A stretch of 51,512 nucleotides of DNA from Treponema sp. GTDB taxonomy: Bacteria > Spirochaetota > Spirochaetia > Treponematales > Treponemataceae. Both the position numbers and the translations under genes were made by a program. Below are positions 16,045-24,827 of this stretch, one piece after another; within the stretch, counting starts at the first letter, position 1; every line of letters begins with the position of its first letter. The stretch covers positions 1-51,512 of the forward strand of contig JAILEY010000004.1 of assembly GCA_024687165.1 (NCBI GenBank), written 5' to 3'. Under the pieces are notes generated by a model. It was not told the DNA's origin, did no database searches, and worked only from the letters and a program-made list of their open reading frames with translations.

Positions 16045-16527
16045 ATGGAAAATCTTTCGCGTGAAGAAGTTGAAGAGAGAGTTGCAATCATTAAAAGATT
16101 TAAAAAGCTTCTTGAACAGCAGCGCACAAAATTTCAGGAATATTTAAAAGTTCTTGAATGTCAGGAAAGTAAAATTTCACAGGAAGATGCTGAGGCTTTG
16201 CTTTCTCATACAGAACTTGAAACTCAGATTGTTGCAAGCATCGGTTCTCTGCAGAAAGTGATTGTTCCAATGCAGGAGCTTTACACAAAATCAAAGGCTG
16301 CAACTTATAATCCTGCTGATGTAATTCCGATTTCAAAACTTCAGAATGAATTGAAGTCTTTGCAGAGTCAGGTTCTTGAACAGAATGAGAAAAATAGAAT
16401 TCTTTTGAGAGTTCACATGGATCAGCTTAAAAAGCAGATTACAGAATTTAAAAATCCATATAGAAATCTTGGTTCGGTGTATAAAAAAACTGCAACTGCC
16501 GGATCAAGAATTCAGGTTGAGTGTTAA
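16045..16527 (+). CDS. FlgN-like flagellar export chaperone
   Basis: A 160-aa, nearly all-helical protein with long heptad-like stretches (EEVEERVAIIKRFKKLLEQQ and KLQNELKSLQSQVLEQNEKN). The conserved C-terminal pattern in this position, including NPYRNLGSVYKK, is reminiscent of FlgN proteins, which guide hook-associated proteins FlgK and FlgL to the export gate. Two ATGs at 16042 and 16045 are possible; AGGAGG at 16034-16039 is better spaced for 16045. Its place right after fliS supports the flagellar role, but the call rests more on context than on sequence motifs. Confidence 0.68.
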   Translation: MENLSREEVEERVAIIKRFKKLLEQQRTKFQEYLKVLECQESKISQEDAEALLSHTELETQIVASIGSLQKVIVPMQELYTKSKAATYNPADVIPISKLQNELKSLQSQVLEQNEKNRILLRVHMDQLKKQITEFKNPYRNLGSVYKKTATAGSRIQVEC

Positions 16528-17151
16528 ATGCCTGCAACAAAGAAAATTACAAAGCAAATGATTATCGATGCCGGTTTTGAAATCTTTAGGAAAGAAGGTT
16601 TTGAGGCTGTAACTGCACGAGCTATTGCAAAAAAAATCAACTGTTCGACTCAGCCGATATATCTTGAATATAAAAATATGACGGATTTAAAGTCTGAACT
16701 GATTGAGCGCGTTGTTAAGCTTCAGTCTGATTTATTTGAAGAATTGATGCAGAAAAATTCCGGAGATATGACCTTCAGAGTTTATGGAACTGCATTGCTC
16801 AAGTTTGCGCAGGAAGAGCCTTTCTTGTATAGGCAGATTTATCTTGCTGACGGAAATTTTGGTAAGAAGGTTGATTCTTTGCGAGAAGAAAAAGTTCTTG
16901 ATATTATTGAGACTGAATGTGGATTCCCAAAGGTAACTGCAGTGGAATTTAAAAATTTTATGCAGGTTTATCTTCATGGGCTGGCATTTGAAATTTGTTC
17001 AGGGTATAAAACTTATACTGATGAAGAAATTCATCTTGAGCTTGGAAAAATGTTTATGGGTGCAATTGCTTTGTACGGAATACCTTCTATGCTTCAGAAA
17101 GATGCTGTTTTCATGGGTAAATATCACGGAATGCTTAACGGATTAAAATAA
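16528..17151 (+). CDS. TetR-family transcriptional regulator
   Basis: The 207-aa protein starts with a TetR helix-turn-helix (IIDAGFEIFRKEGFEAVTAR followed by AIAKKINCSTQPIYLEY), and the rest is a helical ligand-binding and dimer domain. The ATG directly abuts the stop codon of the FlgN-like gene, so it is co-translated with flagellar chaperones and probably under sigma-28 control, unusual for a TetR protein. Target genes and ligand are unknown. No promoter is visible between it and the flagellar genes. Confidence 0.85.
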   Translation: MPATKKITKQMIIDAGFEIFRKEGFEAVTARAIAKKINCSTQPIYLEYKNMTDLKSELIERVVKLQSDLFEELMQKNSGDMTFRVYGTALLKFAQEEPFLYRQIYLADGNFGKKVDSLREEKVLDIIETECGFPKVTAVEFKNFMQVYLHGLAFEICSGYKTYTDEEIHLELGKMFMGAIALYGIPSMLQKDAVFMGKYHGMLNGLK

Positions 17152-17180
17152 AAAAAAATATTAAAAAATGATTTTTGCTA

Positions 17181-17209
17181 TTGACATAAAGATGTGAATT
17201 ACATATACT
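17181..17209 (+). promoter_or_regulatory. Sigma-70 promoter of tRNA-Asp
   Basis: TTGACA (17181-17186), a 17-bp spacer and TATACT (17204-17209), a near-consensus promoter whose start would fall about 7 bp before the tRNA. Confidence 0.8.
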
Positions 17210-17222
17210 ATGAACATCTTAA

Positions 17223-17296
17223 GGGGTGTTAGCGAAGCTGGTTATCGCGCTGGCCTGTCACGCCGGAGACCACGGGTTCGAGTCCCGTACATCCCG
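17223..17296 (+). tRNA. tRNA-Asp (anticodon GTC)
   Basis: The acceptor arms GGGGTGT (17223-17229) and ACATCCC (17289-17295) pair with one G-U. The anticodon stem-loop has loop CTGTCAC (anticodon GTC), and the T-arm is CGGGTTCGAGTCCCG. Discriminator base G fits tRNA-Asp. The CCA end is not encoded, as in many spirochaetes. Confidence 0.93.
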
Positions 17297-17300
17297 AAGT

Positions 17301-17333
17301 AAGCATCAGTCTAATGACTGGTGCTTTTTTTTT
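17301..17333 (+). terminator. Rho-independent terminator of tRNA-Asp
   Basis: AAGCATCAGTC (17301-17311) pairs with GACTGGTGCTT (17316-17326) with one wobble, followed by about nine T. Confidence 0.88.
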
Positions 17334-17346
17334 CTGTAGGGAATAA

Positions 17347-19002
17347 ATGATGATAAAAAAAGTATTTATAATTGGACATAAAAATCCTGATACGGATTCT
17401 GTTGTTGCGGCAACAGCTTATGCGGATTTAAAGCAGCGTCTTGGACATTCTGAATATATTGCAGCACGTGCAGGTAAGCTTGCTCCTCAGACGGAATATA
17501 TTTTCAAGAGATTTAACATTGAGCCTCCTGTTTACATTCCGGATTTAATTCCGCGAACAGAATTTTTTATGCACCATCATTTTCAGAAAGTTGATGAAGG
17601 AGTTTCTTTGTGGGAAGCCGTTGATAAAATGATTTCTACAAATGCAGCTGTCCTTCCGATTGTAAATGTTGACGGAACTTATCAGGGGCTTTTGAACTGC
17701 AATGCGTTTGCTTTAAATTCATTCAGAATTCTTAATCCGAAGAAAGACGATATTTTTCTTACAAGCATTAACCTCATCGAAAAAACTCTTCGTGCAACTA
17801 CAATTGTTGGTTTTGATGACAGTGAAGATTTTTTCAGATGCTCTATCATGGTTGGTGATGATGATGTTGAAACTTTCAAAAAACTTCTTGAAGAAAAAGC
17901 TAGTGAAAATATTGTTGTAATCACAGGTGACCGTGAAGATATTCAGCGTCTTTCCATTGAATCAAAAGTTCGTGCTGTAATCGTTACAAAGGATTATGTA
18001 GTTAGCAAGGATCTTCGTGAACTTGCCAAGCAGAATCATGTTGCAATTTTAAGCGGCCATGACAGTACGATTGCAACTGTTATGCTGATTGAATATTCTT
18101 CTCCTGTAAGTTCACTTGCGGATACAAAAGTTCTTCCTGTCAAAGCCAGCGATACTCTTGCAAAAATTAAGATTCAGCTTACAGAAAGTCCTTCAAGATG
18201 TCTTCCTGTTGTTGATGATGATTACAAGGTAATCGGTATAATCAATGAAAGTGATCTTTTACATGAACCGAATGTTCAGGTTATTCTTGTAGATCATAAT
18301 GAACCGAGTCAGGCTGTTGAAGGTCTTGAAAATTATGTCATTCAGGAAATTATCGATCATCACAGAATCAATACTTTTACGACAAAGCTTCCAATCAACT
18401 TTATAAATAAAACTGTTGGTTCTACAAGTACGATTATTGCAAATCTGTATAAGGAAAAACGCATTTCAATTCCAAAGGATATTGCTTCACTTTTGCTCTG
18501 CGGAATTTTGAGTGATACACTTATTCTTCAGTCTGCAACTACAACGGAAGAAGATGAACTTACTGCAGAATATTTAAGTAATATTACTGAGCTTGACATC
18601 AAGACTCTTGGAAATGAGATTATCAAGAGTGGAAGCAGAATTGGCGGACGTACAGCAGAAGAAGTTATTCATCAGGATATGAAAGCATATTCAGATGGAA
18701 AATTTAAATATACTGTAAGCCAGATTGAAGTTGACAGTACACATGAAATTTTTGAGCGCAAAAAAGAATTCTTGGATAAACTTGAAGAAGAACGTCATGC
18801 ATCAGGTGATTTATTTCATGCACTTCTTGTAACTGACATTACGGTGCTTAGTTCTGTAATGTTTGTTGCAGGAGATAGCAAGTTTGAATCAGTTTTGAAT
18901 TTTCCGAAGAAGGAAAATCATATTTATTACATGAAGGATATTGTTTCAAGAAAGAAGCAGCTGATTCCGCTTTTGTCAGAACTTACTGAAAAAATTGATT
19001 AG
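17347..19002 (+). CDS. Manganese-dependent inorganic pyrophosphatase with CBS and DRTGG domains
   Basis: This 551-aa family II pyrophosphatase hydrolyses the PPi made in biosynthesis. The DHH motifs are visible: GHKNPDTDSV at residue 9, VDHNE near 318 and the signature IDHHRI near 337. Between the first and second motifs lie a CBS domain, a DRTGG-like region (ENIVVITGDREDIQRLSI) and a second CBS domain (SPSRCLPVVDDDYKVIGI). CBS-PPases of this plan bind adenine nucleotides, inhibited by AMP or ADP and in some cases activated by ATP or diadenosine polyphosphates. The C-terminal DHHA2 domain closes the active site. ATG at 17347 or 17350 are equally possible. It stands alone with its own terminator. 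Confidence 0.9.
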   Translation: MMIKKVFIIGHKNPDTDSVVAATAYADLKQRLGHSEYIAARAGKLAPQTEYIFKRFNIEPPVYIPDLIPRTEFFMHHHFQKVDEGVSLWEAVDKMISTNAAVLPIVNVDGTYQGLLNCNAFALNSFRILNPKKDDIFLTSINLIEKTLRATTIVGFDDSEDFFRCSIMVGDDDVETFKKLLEEKASENIVVITGDREDIQRLSIESKVRAVIVTKDYVVSKDLRELAKQNHVAILSGHDSTIATVMLIEYSSPVSSLADTKVLPVKASDTLAKIKIQLTESPSRCLPVVDDDYKVIGIINESDLLHEPNVQVILVDHNEPSQAVEGLENYVIQEIIDHHRINTFTTKLPINFINKTVGSTSTIIANLYKEKRISIPKDIASLLLCGILSDTLILQSATTTEEDELTAEYLSNITELDIKTLGNEIIKSGSRIGGRTAEEVIHQDMKAYSDGKFKYTVSQIEVDSTHEIFERKKEFLDKLEEERHASGDLFHALLVTDITVLSSVMFVAGDSKFESVLNFPKKENHIYYMKDIVSRKKQLIPLLSELTEKID

Positions 19003-19015
19003 TTAAAAATGAAAC

Positions 19016-19059
19016 GGCTGGCACAGAGTTTTAGATGAAAATTGTGCCGGCCTTTTTTT
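19016..19059 (+). terminator. Rho-independent terminator of the pyrophosphatase gene
   Basis: GGCTGGCACA (19016-19025) pairs with TGTGCCGGCC (19043-19052), one wobble, followed by seven T. It lies between convergent genes. Confidence 0.82.
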
Positions 19060-19061
19060 AT

Positions 19062-19412
19062 TTAGTATTTTTTGATTACTGCCATAATCTGATCCTGAAC
19101 AGGCTTAACTTCAATAAGCTTTTCTTTTGCTGCTGCAGTATTTCCTGCTCTCAGATCGTTTACAATTTCTGTGTATGCTTCAAAAAGCGGAGTGATCGAA
19201 AGATTTCCCATGTTTCCTTTAAGTGTGTGTGCTTTCTGTATAGCCTGGCTGATATCTCCTGCATCGATGTGCGGAATGATGTCGCTGTTTGTGTTGAGGG
19301 AATCAGGTACCTTTTTGTACATCATTTCCAGAAGCTGGGCATTACCCATGAATCTTGCCATTGCTGAATCAACGTCTACGCCAAGTGCTACCAACTGTTC
19401 AAAAAGTTCCAT
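19062..19412 (-). CDS. Histidine phosphotransfer (Hpt) domain protein
   Basis: The 116-aa single-domain protein has the Hpt signature KAHTLKGNMGNLSI near residue 67, in which the His accepts a phosphoryl group from a response-regulator receiver domain. The start MELFEQLVALGVDVDSAM at 19412 is preceded by GGAG in the right place; a longer reading frame reaches 19457 but lacks a ribosome site. No kinase or regulator gene is next to it, so it probably serves a hybrid kinase encoded elsewhere, and its target pathway is unknown. Confidence 0.87.
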   Translation of the reverse strand: MELFEQLVALGVDVDSAMARFMGNAQLLEMMYKKVPDSLNTNSDIIPHIDAGDISQAIQKAHTLKGNMGNLSITPLFEAYTEIVNDLRAGNTAAAKEKLIEVKPVQDQIMAVIKKY

Positions 19413-19602
19413 ATTTTTACTCCAGTTTTTTCTATTACTTTCTAGATTATAAGTCACAATAAGTTTTATTTCAATTTTTATTTTTATTGCGTCTTATAAA
19501 TTAGAAAATGATAACTAATTTTTTATTGTTTTATTGAACTTGAAATTTTCAATGGCTTTAAGTAAATTTTACGGAAATGAATAATTAAATCAGAGGTAAA
19601 AA

Positions 19603-20535
19603 GTGATAGAAGTTTCCAGTTTGTGCAGAAAATTTGGTGATTTTTGCGCTGTTGACAATGTCAGTTTTTCAATTGAAACCGGTGAAATCGTAGGGCTTCT
19701 TGGTCCAAACGGTGCCGGTAAAACAACAACCATGAGAATGATAACAGGCTTCCTTGAGCCAACGTCCGGATGTGTTAAAATTGACGGTCTTGATGTAACG
19801 GAATTTCCTGTTCAAACAAAAGCAAAAATAGGTTACATGAGTGAAAGTGCTCCGATGTACAAGGATATGATTGTTGCTGATTATCTGAAGTACGTGGCAG
19901 AAATTCAGAGACAGAATGCAGCAGAAAAAATTCCTCATCTTGCAGAAATCTGCGGATTAAAGGAAGTGATGCATAAAAATATTTCTGATTTAAGCCGCGG
20001 AAATAAACAGCGTGTCGGTCTTGCTCATGCACTTATGGGAGATCCTGAAATTCTTATTCTTGACGAGCCTACAAGTGGCCTTGATCCGAATCAGGTGCAG
20101 GAAGTAAGAAATCTTATAAAAGAAATAGGAAAAACACGAACTGTAATAATTTCTACTCATATTTTGAGTGAAGTTGAAATGTTGTGCAATCGTGTAATAA
20201 TCATTTCTTCCGGAAAAAAAGTTGCAGATGGTCCGACAGGAGAACTTCTTGAGCATTATGGATCATCAAACGTAATCAGCATCATTCTTGAAAATGCATC
20301 AGAGCAGTCAGTTAAAGAAAAAATTTCTGCCGTAGATGGAGCTACTGCCGTGTCCATAAAATCAGAAGGAAATAAACTTTATGTTTCTGTTTCTGTAAAA
20401 GACGGAAAAGAAATCCGCGGAGCAGTTGCAAAAGTCTGTGTAGAAAACGGCTGGAATCTTCTTGAGCTTGTTCTTAGAAAAAATACTCTTGAAGATGTAT
20501 TTAGAATTCTTACAAATGGAGGAGCGGAAAAATGA
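19603..20535 (+). CDS. ABC transporter ATP-binding protein, GldA-like
   Basis: This 310-aa cytoplasmic ATPase has Walker A GPNGAGKTT near residue 35, the signature LSRGNKQRVGLAHA near 130, and Walker B ILILDEPTSGLDP near 152. The C-terminal 80 residues resemble the ABC-2/GldA-type extension. It begins with GTG preceded by GAGG. It overlaps the following permease gene by four bases and is followed by a GldG-type protein and a DUF4340 protein; this four-gene order is found in Bacteroidetes gliding loci and in many non-gliding bacteria, so a gliding role should not be assumed here. Confidence 0.88.
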   Translation: MIEVSSLCRKFGDFCAVDNVSFSIETGEIVGLLGPNGAGKTTTMRMITGFLEPTSGCVKIDGLDVTEFPVQTKAKIGYMSESAPMYKDMIVADYLKYVAEIQRQNAAEKIPHLAEICGLKEVMHKNISDLSRGNKQRVGLAHALMGDPEILILDEPTSGLDPNQVQEVRNLIKEIGKTRTVIISTHILSEVEMLCNRVIIISSGKKVADGPTGELLEHYGSSNVISIILENASEQSVKEKISAVDGATAVSIKSEGNKLYVSVSVKDGKEIRGAVAKVCVENGWNLLELVLRKNTLEDVFRILTNGGAEK

Positions 20536-21275
20536 ATCTTACCGGAAAAATTAAAAAATCGGCTCTTATTACAATAACAAAACGAGAACTTGTTTCATAT
20601 TTTACAAGTCCTGTTGCTTACATCGTAGGTGCTCTTTTTCTTCTTGCATCGGGCATTTTGTTTTTTACAACTTTCTTTTTGCAGGACAGGGCTGATTTAA
20701 GATCTTTCTTTGAAATTCTTCCAATTCTCTTCAGCTTTTTTATTCCTGCAATGACGATGAGAATTTTCAGTGAAGAAAAAAATTCTGGAACGATTGAAAT
20801 GCTTGTTACGCTTCCTGTCCGTACAAGTGACATTGTTCTTGGAAAATATATTTCAGTTTTTATTTCAAGCATTGTGCTTCTTTTACCAACTGTTTCATAC
20901 GCTGTAACCTGTGCATGCTTTGCTGAAACTTCAATGGATAAAGGACCTGTAATCGGTGGATTTGCCGGTGCTTTGTTTTTATCTGCAGCATTCTGTTCAA
21001 TCGGGATGTTTGCATCTTCAATTACAAAGAATCAGATAATTGCATTTTTTGCAGCATTTGCAGTTTCAATTTTTCTGACGATGCTCCCAAGTTTTTCTTA
21101 TTTTATGCCGTCGTCATTTATCAGCTTTGCAACTTTCATAAGTACTAACAGCCATTTTGATTCAATTTCAAAAGGTGTAATCGACAGTCGCGATATAATT
21201 TATTTTTTGAGCATGACTGTGGTGTTCATTACGGCTACAGTTCGTTCAGTCAACAACAGCAGAAGGAGAGGTTAA
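20532..21275 (+). CDS. ABC-2 type permease, GldF-like
   Basis: This 247-aa protein has six membrane spans (for example TSPVAYIVGALFLLASGILF) and the ABC-2 motif FSEEKNSGTIEMLVTLPV on a cytoplasmic loop. It overlaps the ATPase gene by four bases (ATGA) and ends one base before the next gene, so all are made together. It presumably forms a dimer with the ATPase and a complex with the downstream GldG-type protein. The transported or remodelled substrate is not known for this family. Confidence 0.87.
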   Translation: MNLTGKIKKSALITITKRELVSYFTSPVAYIVGALFLLASGILFFTTFFLQDRADLRSFFEILPILFSFFIPAMTMRIFSEEKNSGTIEMLVTLPVRTSDIVLGKYISVFISSIVLLLPTVSYAVTCACFAETSMDKGPVIGGFAGALFLSAAFCSIGMFASSITKNQIIAFFAAFAVSIFLTMLPSFSYFMPSSFISFATFISTNSHFDSISKGVIDSRDIIYFLSMTVVFITATVRSVNNSRRRG

Positions 21276-21276
21276 G

Positions 21277-23349
21277 ATGAAACAGACAAATAAAATTTTT
21301 GCATTTTTAAAATCTCCTTCAAGTGATTTTTTTCTTTTCCTTGTTGCAGTAATTCTTTTAAATCTTGTTGCATCAAAATTATTTTTCAGAATTGATTTAA
21401 CATCTTCAAAAGCATATACACTTTCTGCCTCAAGTCGTGAAGCTGTTGCAAATCTTGAAGAGCCGCTGAATATCAAGGTTTTCTTTTCAAAAGGATTAAA
21501 GGCTCCCTATTCAAATGTTCAGCAGTACCTGAAAGATCTTCTTGCTGAGTATAAGGCTGCAGGAAATAAAATGCTGAAAATCGATTATGTGGATATGTCT
21601 AAAACTGATGAGGCTGAAAAAAATGCGCGCAGTTATGGAATCCCAATGGTGCGGATTCAGGAAATAAAAAATAATGACTTTGAAGAAAAAAGCGTTTACA
21701 TGGGAATTGCAGTTTCTTACGCAGATCAGATTGAATCAATCGGTGCTGTTACAAGTACAGAAGGCTTGGAGTATGACCTTACTACTGCTATAAATAAAGT
21801 TGTTTCAGATGCAAATATTCTTGCAGGTCGTGGAGATGAAGTAAAACTTACATTTTATAAATCTCAATTGCTTAAGCCTTATGTTTCCGCTTTTGATTCT
21901 ATAGATTCTGATATTGAAGATGCTGTGCGGGTTGTAAACAGGCAGTTCCAGAATATGATTAAGCTTGAAAAGATTTCTCCTGCTCAGGATGAAATTGAAA
22001 TGCTTGAGAAAAAATTTGGAATCCCTGTATTTGTTGCAAAAGGAGAGTACGCAACGCTGTCCCTTGTTCTTTCATGCGGAGATAAAGCAGTTGTTGTTCC
22101 TTTAAATCTTGCAAAGGATTTTTACGGCCATCTTGTTTCTGTTAATACAAAAGATGTTCTCGTTGAAAATCTGCCTTTGTATGTGAAGGGGCTTTTTAAG
22201 AACACAACGATTGCATACTCTACAGGTCACGGTGAACATTCAATAGAAAATCCGGAAGAGAGTGCAAAGTTTAAAGCTCTTCTTGAAGATATTTATTATC
22301 TGAAAAGTATTGCGCTTGCTGATGAAGAAATTCCTCCTGCAGTTCAGACTCTGATTATAAACGGACCAAAAACTGCTTTTTCAGAATTTGAACTTTATAA
22401 AATAGATCAGTTCCTGATGAAGGGCGGTTCACTTATGCTCTTTGTTGATTCAAATATTGCAGGTGAACAGAGCAATCCGTATGAGCCTCCGGTTTATTCA
22501 GAAGTTGATACGGGACTTTCAAAGCTTCTTTTAAAATATGGAATTTCAGTTGGAAAAGATTTTGTGATGGATAAAAAATGTTATGTAAGTTCTGATTCTT
22601 ATAATGGAAAAATGAATTACTTTTTTGCTCCGTCACTTTCAAAGGAACAGCTTGAACAACAGCATTCAATTTCTAAAAATCTTGGATACCTTGTTTTCTT
22701 TAAGGCTGCTTCTGTTGATATTTCAGAAGTTTTGAAAAATAAAGAAGTTAAAACAACTGTGCTTGCACGAACTTCTCCTAACTCATGGGAACAGTCAGCG
22801 GGTGAAGGCTTTGTAATGTATCCGAAGTATATTTATCCTCCTGCAGATCCGGCAAAATTTGCAGTAAGAAATCTTGCTGTAATTGCAGAAGGAAAATTTG
22901 AAAGTGCATTTCCTGCAGAAGTAAAAAAAGATGCTGAAGATGAAAAATCAGAAATCAAAACAAATTCTCATATTGCAAAAAGTGTCAGAAAGGGAAAGAT
23001 TTTTCTTTGTGGAACTTCAAGCGTTACAACTTCAGAAATTCTTCCTCAGAATTTAAAAAATCCGACTGCATACTTTTTCAGAAATGCGGTTGATTATGTA
23101 AATGGAAATGAAGACTATTGTCTGATGCGCACAAAAACTTTAGATTTGAATGTTCTTAAAAAAGCTTCCGGAAAAAATGCAGAGTCATTCAATCGTTCTG
23201 TGGAAGCCGCAAAGAACTTTAATAAATTTGGTCTTGCTGTAATTGTTGCAATTGCCGGGGTGCTTGTTTTTGTCGCAAGAAAAAAGAGACGCGAAGAGAT
23301 AAGACTGCAGTACAGCTTAAAATCAAATGCGGAGGAAAAGAATGACTGA
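21277..23349 (+). CDS. GldG-like ABC-associated membrane protein
   Basis: The 690-aa protein has one N-terminal membrane helix (residues about 14-30, FFLFLVAVILLNLVASKLFF), a large extracytoplasmic region and a C-terminal helix (FGLAVIVAIAGVLVFVARK). The region LTSSKAYTLSASSREAVANL followed by NIKVFFSKGLKAPYSNVQQY matches the conserved start of the ABC_transp_aux (GldG) domain. The adjacent ABC-2 permease supports this. In gliding bacteria GldG works with GldA and GldF; its role in spirochaetes is undefined. Its last codons overlap the following DUF4340 gene by eight bases. Confidence 0.84.
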   Translation: MKQTNKIFAFLKSPSSDFFLFLVAVILLNLVASKLFFRIDLTSSKAYTLSASSREAVANLEEPLNIKVFFSKGLKAPYSNVQQYLKDLLAEYKAAGNKMLKIDYVDMSKTDEAEKNARSYGIPMVRIQEIKNNDFEEKSVYMGIAVSYADQIESIGAVTSTEGLEYDLTTAINKVVSDANILAGRGDEVKLTFYKSQLLKPYVSAFDSIDSDIEDAVRVVNRQFQNMIKLEKISPAQDEIEMLEKKFGIPVFVAKGEYATLSLVLSCGDKAVVVPLNLAKDFYGHLVSVNTKDVLVENLPLYVKGLFKNTTIAYSTGHGEHSIENPEESAKFKALLEDIYYLKSIALADEEIPPAVQTLIINGPKTAFSEFELYKIDQFLMKGGSLMLFVDSNIAGEQSNPYEPPVYSEVDTGLSKLLLKYGISVGKDFVMDKKCYVSSDSYNGKMNYFFAPSLSKEQLEQQHSISKNLGYLVFFKAASVDISEVLKNKEVKTTVLARTSPNSWEQSAGEGFVMYPKYIYPPADPAKFAVRNLAVIAEGKFESAFPAEVKKDAEDEKSEIKTNSHIAKSVRKGKIFLCGTSSVTTSEILPQNLKNPTAYFFRNAVDYVNGNEDYCLMRTKTLDLNVLKKASGKNAESFNRSVEAAKNFNKFGLAVIVAIAGVLVFVARKKRREEIRLQYSLKSNAEEKND

Positions 23350-23908
23350 TCTTTTGAAAAGAAAAATTTCATTGATTTCAGCAATTGTTGTTCTGTTTGT
23401 TGTTTATATTGTGCAGTTAATTTTTGAGAATACAGACAGATCAAGAGTTGTAACGGTAAAAAAAGAAATAGATTGTATAAGAGTTTTTAGCAGTGATGAG
23501 GAAAAGCTTTGTGTTCAGAAAAAAGGAACTGAATGGTCTCTGGAAAATTCTGATTCACTCGTTCAGAAATATAAAGCTGATGCTTTTGTAAATTCGCTGA
23601 AGGAAATAAAAATACTTGATGCCGTTTCTAAAAAGACTGATGATGCAGAACGTTACGGACTTGATAAAACTTCTGCATTGAAACTTGTAGCGTTTAGTAG
23701 CGGGGAAATTGTACGTACTGTTTTAGTAGGAAAAAAATCTTCTACAGGAAATCAGGAGTACGTAATTCTTGATGATGAAAAAGAAATAAGTCTTTCACAG
23801 GGAAGCTTCCGTTCAATTTTTGAAGTAGACTCTGAAAGCATAATCGTTAAAAAAGAAGAACCTGCCCCTGCTGACGGTGCGCCGCTTGAAACTCCTGTCG
23901 TAGAATAA
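23342..23908 (+). CDS. DUF4340 protein, last gene of the GldAFG-like operon
   Basis: A 188-aa protein starts with an N-terminal membrane anchor (ISLISAIVVLFVVYIVQLIF) and is otherwise extracytoplasmic. The pattern WSLENSDSLVQKYKADAFVNSL ... YGLDKTSALKLVAF, split here into parts of fewer than 20 residues in practice, is typical of DUF4340 repeats: a small domain with a variable linker and a Y-G-L-D turn. Only one repeat is present where many members have two or more. The ATG at 23342 has GGAGG eight bases upstream; the earlier ATG at 23327 overlaps that site and is not favoured. It is translationally coupled to the GldG-like gene. Confidence 0.8.
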   Translation: MTDLLKRKISLISAIVVLFVVYIVQLIFENTDRSRVVTVKKEIDCIRVFSSDEEKLCVQKKGTEWSLENSDSLVQKYKADAFVNSLKEIKILDAVSKKTDDAERYGLDKTSALKLVAFSSGEIVRTVLVGKKSSTGNQEYVILDDEKEISLSQGSFRSIFEVDSESIIVKKEEPAPADGAPLETPVVE

Positions 23909-23944
23909 AAAAAATGGAGCCCCGGATTTTTTCTGGGACTCCAT
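23905..23944 (-). terminator. Rho-independent terminator of purC
   Basis: On the minus strand ATGGAG and CCCAGA (from 23944) pair with TCCGGG and CTCCAT (to 23914) with one mismatch, followed by about nine T (23905-23913). It lies between convergent genes. Confidence 0.78.
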
Positions 23945-23966
23945 GGCTTTAATTCAAAAACTAAAA

Positions 23967-24812
23967 TTAGTTGTGGCAGATTTTAGTCTGACATTCGCGG
24001 TAGATTTTGCTTGTTGCTTCTACAACGTCTGCTGGAATTGACTTAATATTTGGATCTCCTGCAAGATTGTTTGCCTTGAGCCAGTCGCGCACAAACTGCT
24101 TGTCGTATGAAGCAGGACTTCCGCCTACCTGATATTTTGAAAGATCCCAGAAGCGGCTTGAGTCTGGAGTAAGAACTTCATCTGCAAGAATAAGTTCTCC
24201 TTTTTCATCAAGACCGAATTCAAATTTTGTATCAGCAATGATGATTCCGTTTTTGTATGCATGCTCGTAGCACTTCTTGTAAACTGCAAGTGCTGCTTTT
24301 TCAATCTTTGTTCCAAGTTCTTCACCAAGATCTTTCTTCATGTATTCGAGAGTAACGTTGATGTCGTGACCTTCAGCTGCTTTTGTAGATGGAGTAACGA
24401 TTGGTTCTGCAAGTTTTTCTGCTTCCTTGTATTCCTTGTCAAAGCTGTGTCCTAGGAATGGTTCACCTTTTTTGTAAGCTTCATACATAGAACCGAACAT
24501 ATATCCGCGTACAATTACTTCATATGGAATCATCTTGAGCTTCTTAACAAGAATTGTGCGTCCTTCGTATTCAGGTTTCTGGAATTCTGCAGGCATGTCC
24601 TTCAAATTCGAAGAAATCATGTGGCTTTTTACAATGTCCTTTGTGTATTCAAACCAGAAGTTTGAAAGAGCATTAAGAACCTTTCCTTTGTCTGTAATCA
24701 TTGTAGGAAGAATAACATCGAATGCAGAGATGCGGTCTGTTGTTACAATAACCATTCTTCCATCTTCAAGATCGTAAACTTCACGAACTTTTCCACTGAT
24801 AATCTTTTTCAT
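23967..24812 (-). CDS. purC: Phosphoribosylaminoimidazole-succinocarboxamide synthase
   Basis: This 281-aa SAICAR synthetase joins aspartate to CAIR with ATP in purine synthesis. The start MKKIISGKVREVYDLEDGR holds the nucleotide-binding GKVRE..D motif, and TTDRISAFDVILPT follows. The C-terminal part carries LADEVLTPDSSRFWDLSKY, the substrate-binding signature of the family. It stands alone without other pur genes, and no purine riboswitch is visible upstream. Length fits the longer bacterial/yeast-type PurC (about 280-300 aa). Confidence 0.94.
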   Translation of the reverse strand: MKKIISGKVREVYDLEDGRMVIVTTDRISAFDVILPTMITDKGKVLNALSNFWFEYTKDIVKSHMISSNLKDMPAEFQKPEYEGRTILVKKLKMIPYEVIVRGYMFGSMYEAYKKGEPFLGHSFDKEYKEAEKLAEPIVTPSTKAAEGHDINVTLEYMKKDLGEELGTKIEKAALAVYKKCYEHAYKNGIIIADTKFEFGLDEKGELILADEVLTPDSSRFWDLSKYQVGGSPASYDKQFVRDWLKANNLAGDPNIKSIPADVVEATSKIYRECQTKICHN

Positions 24813-24827
24813 AAGAACCTCAAAAAA

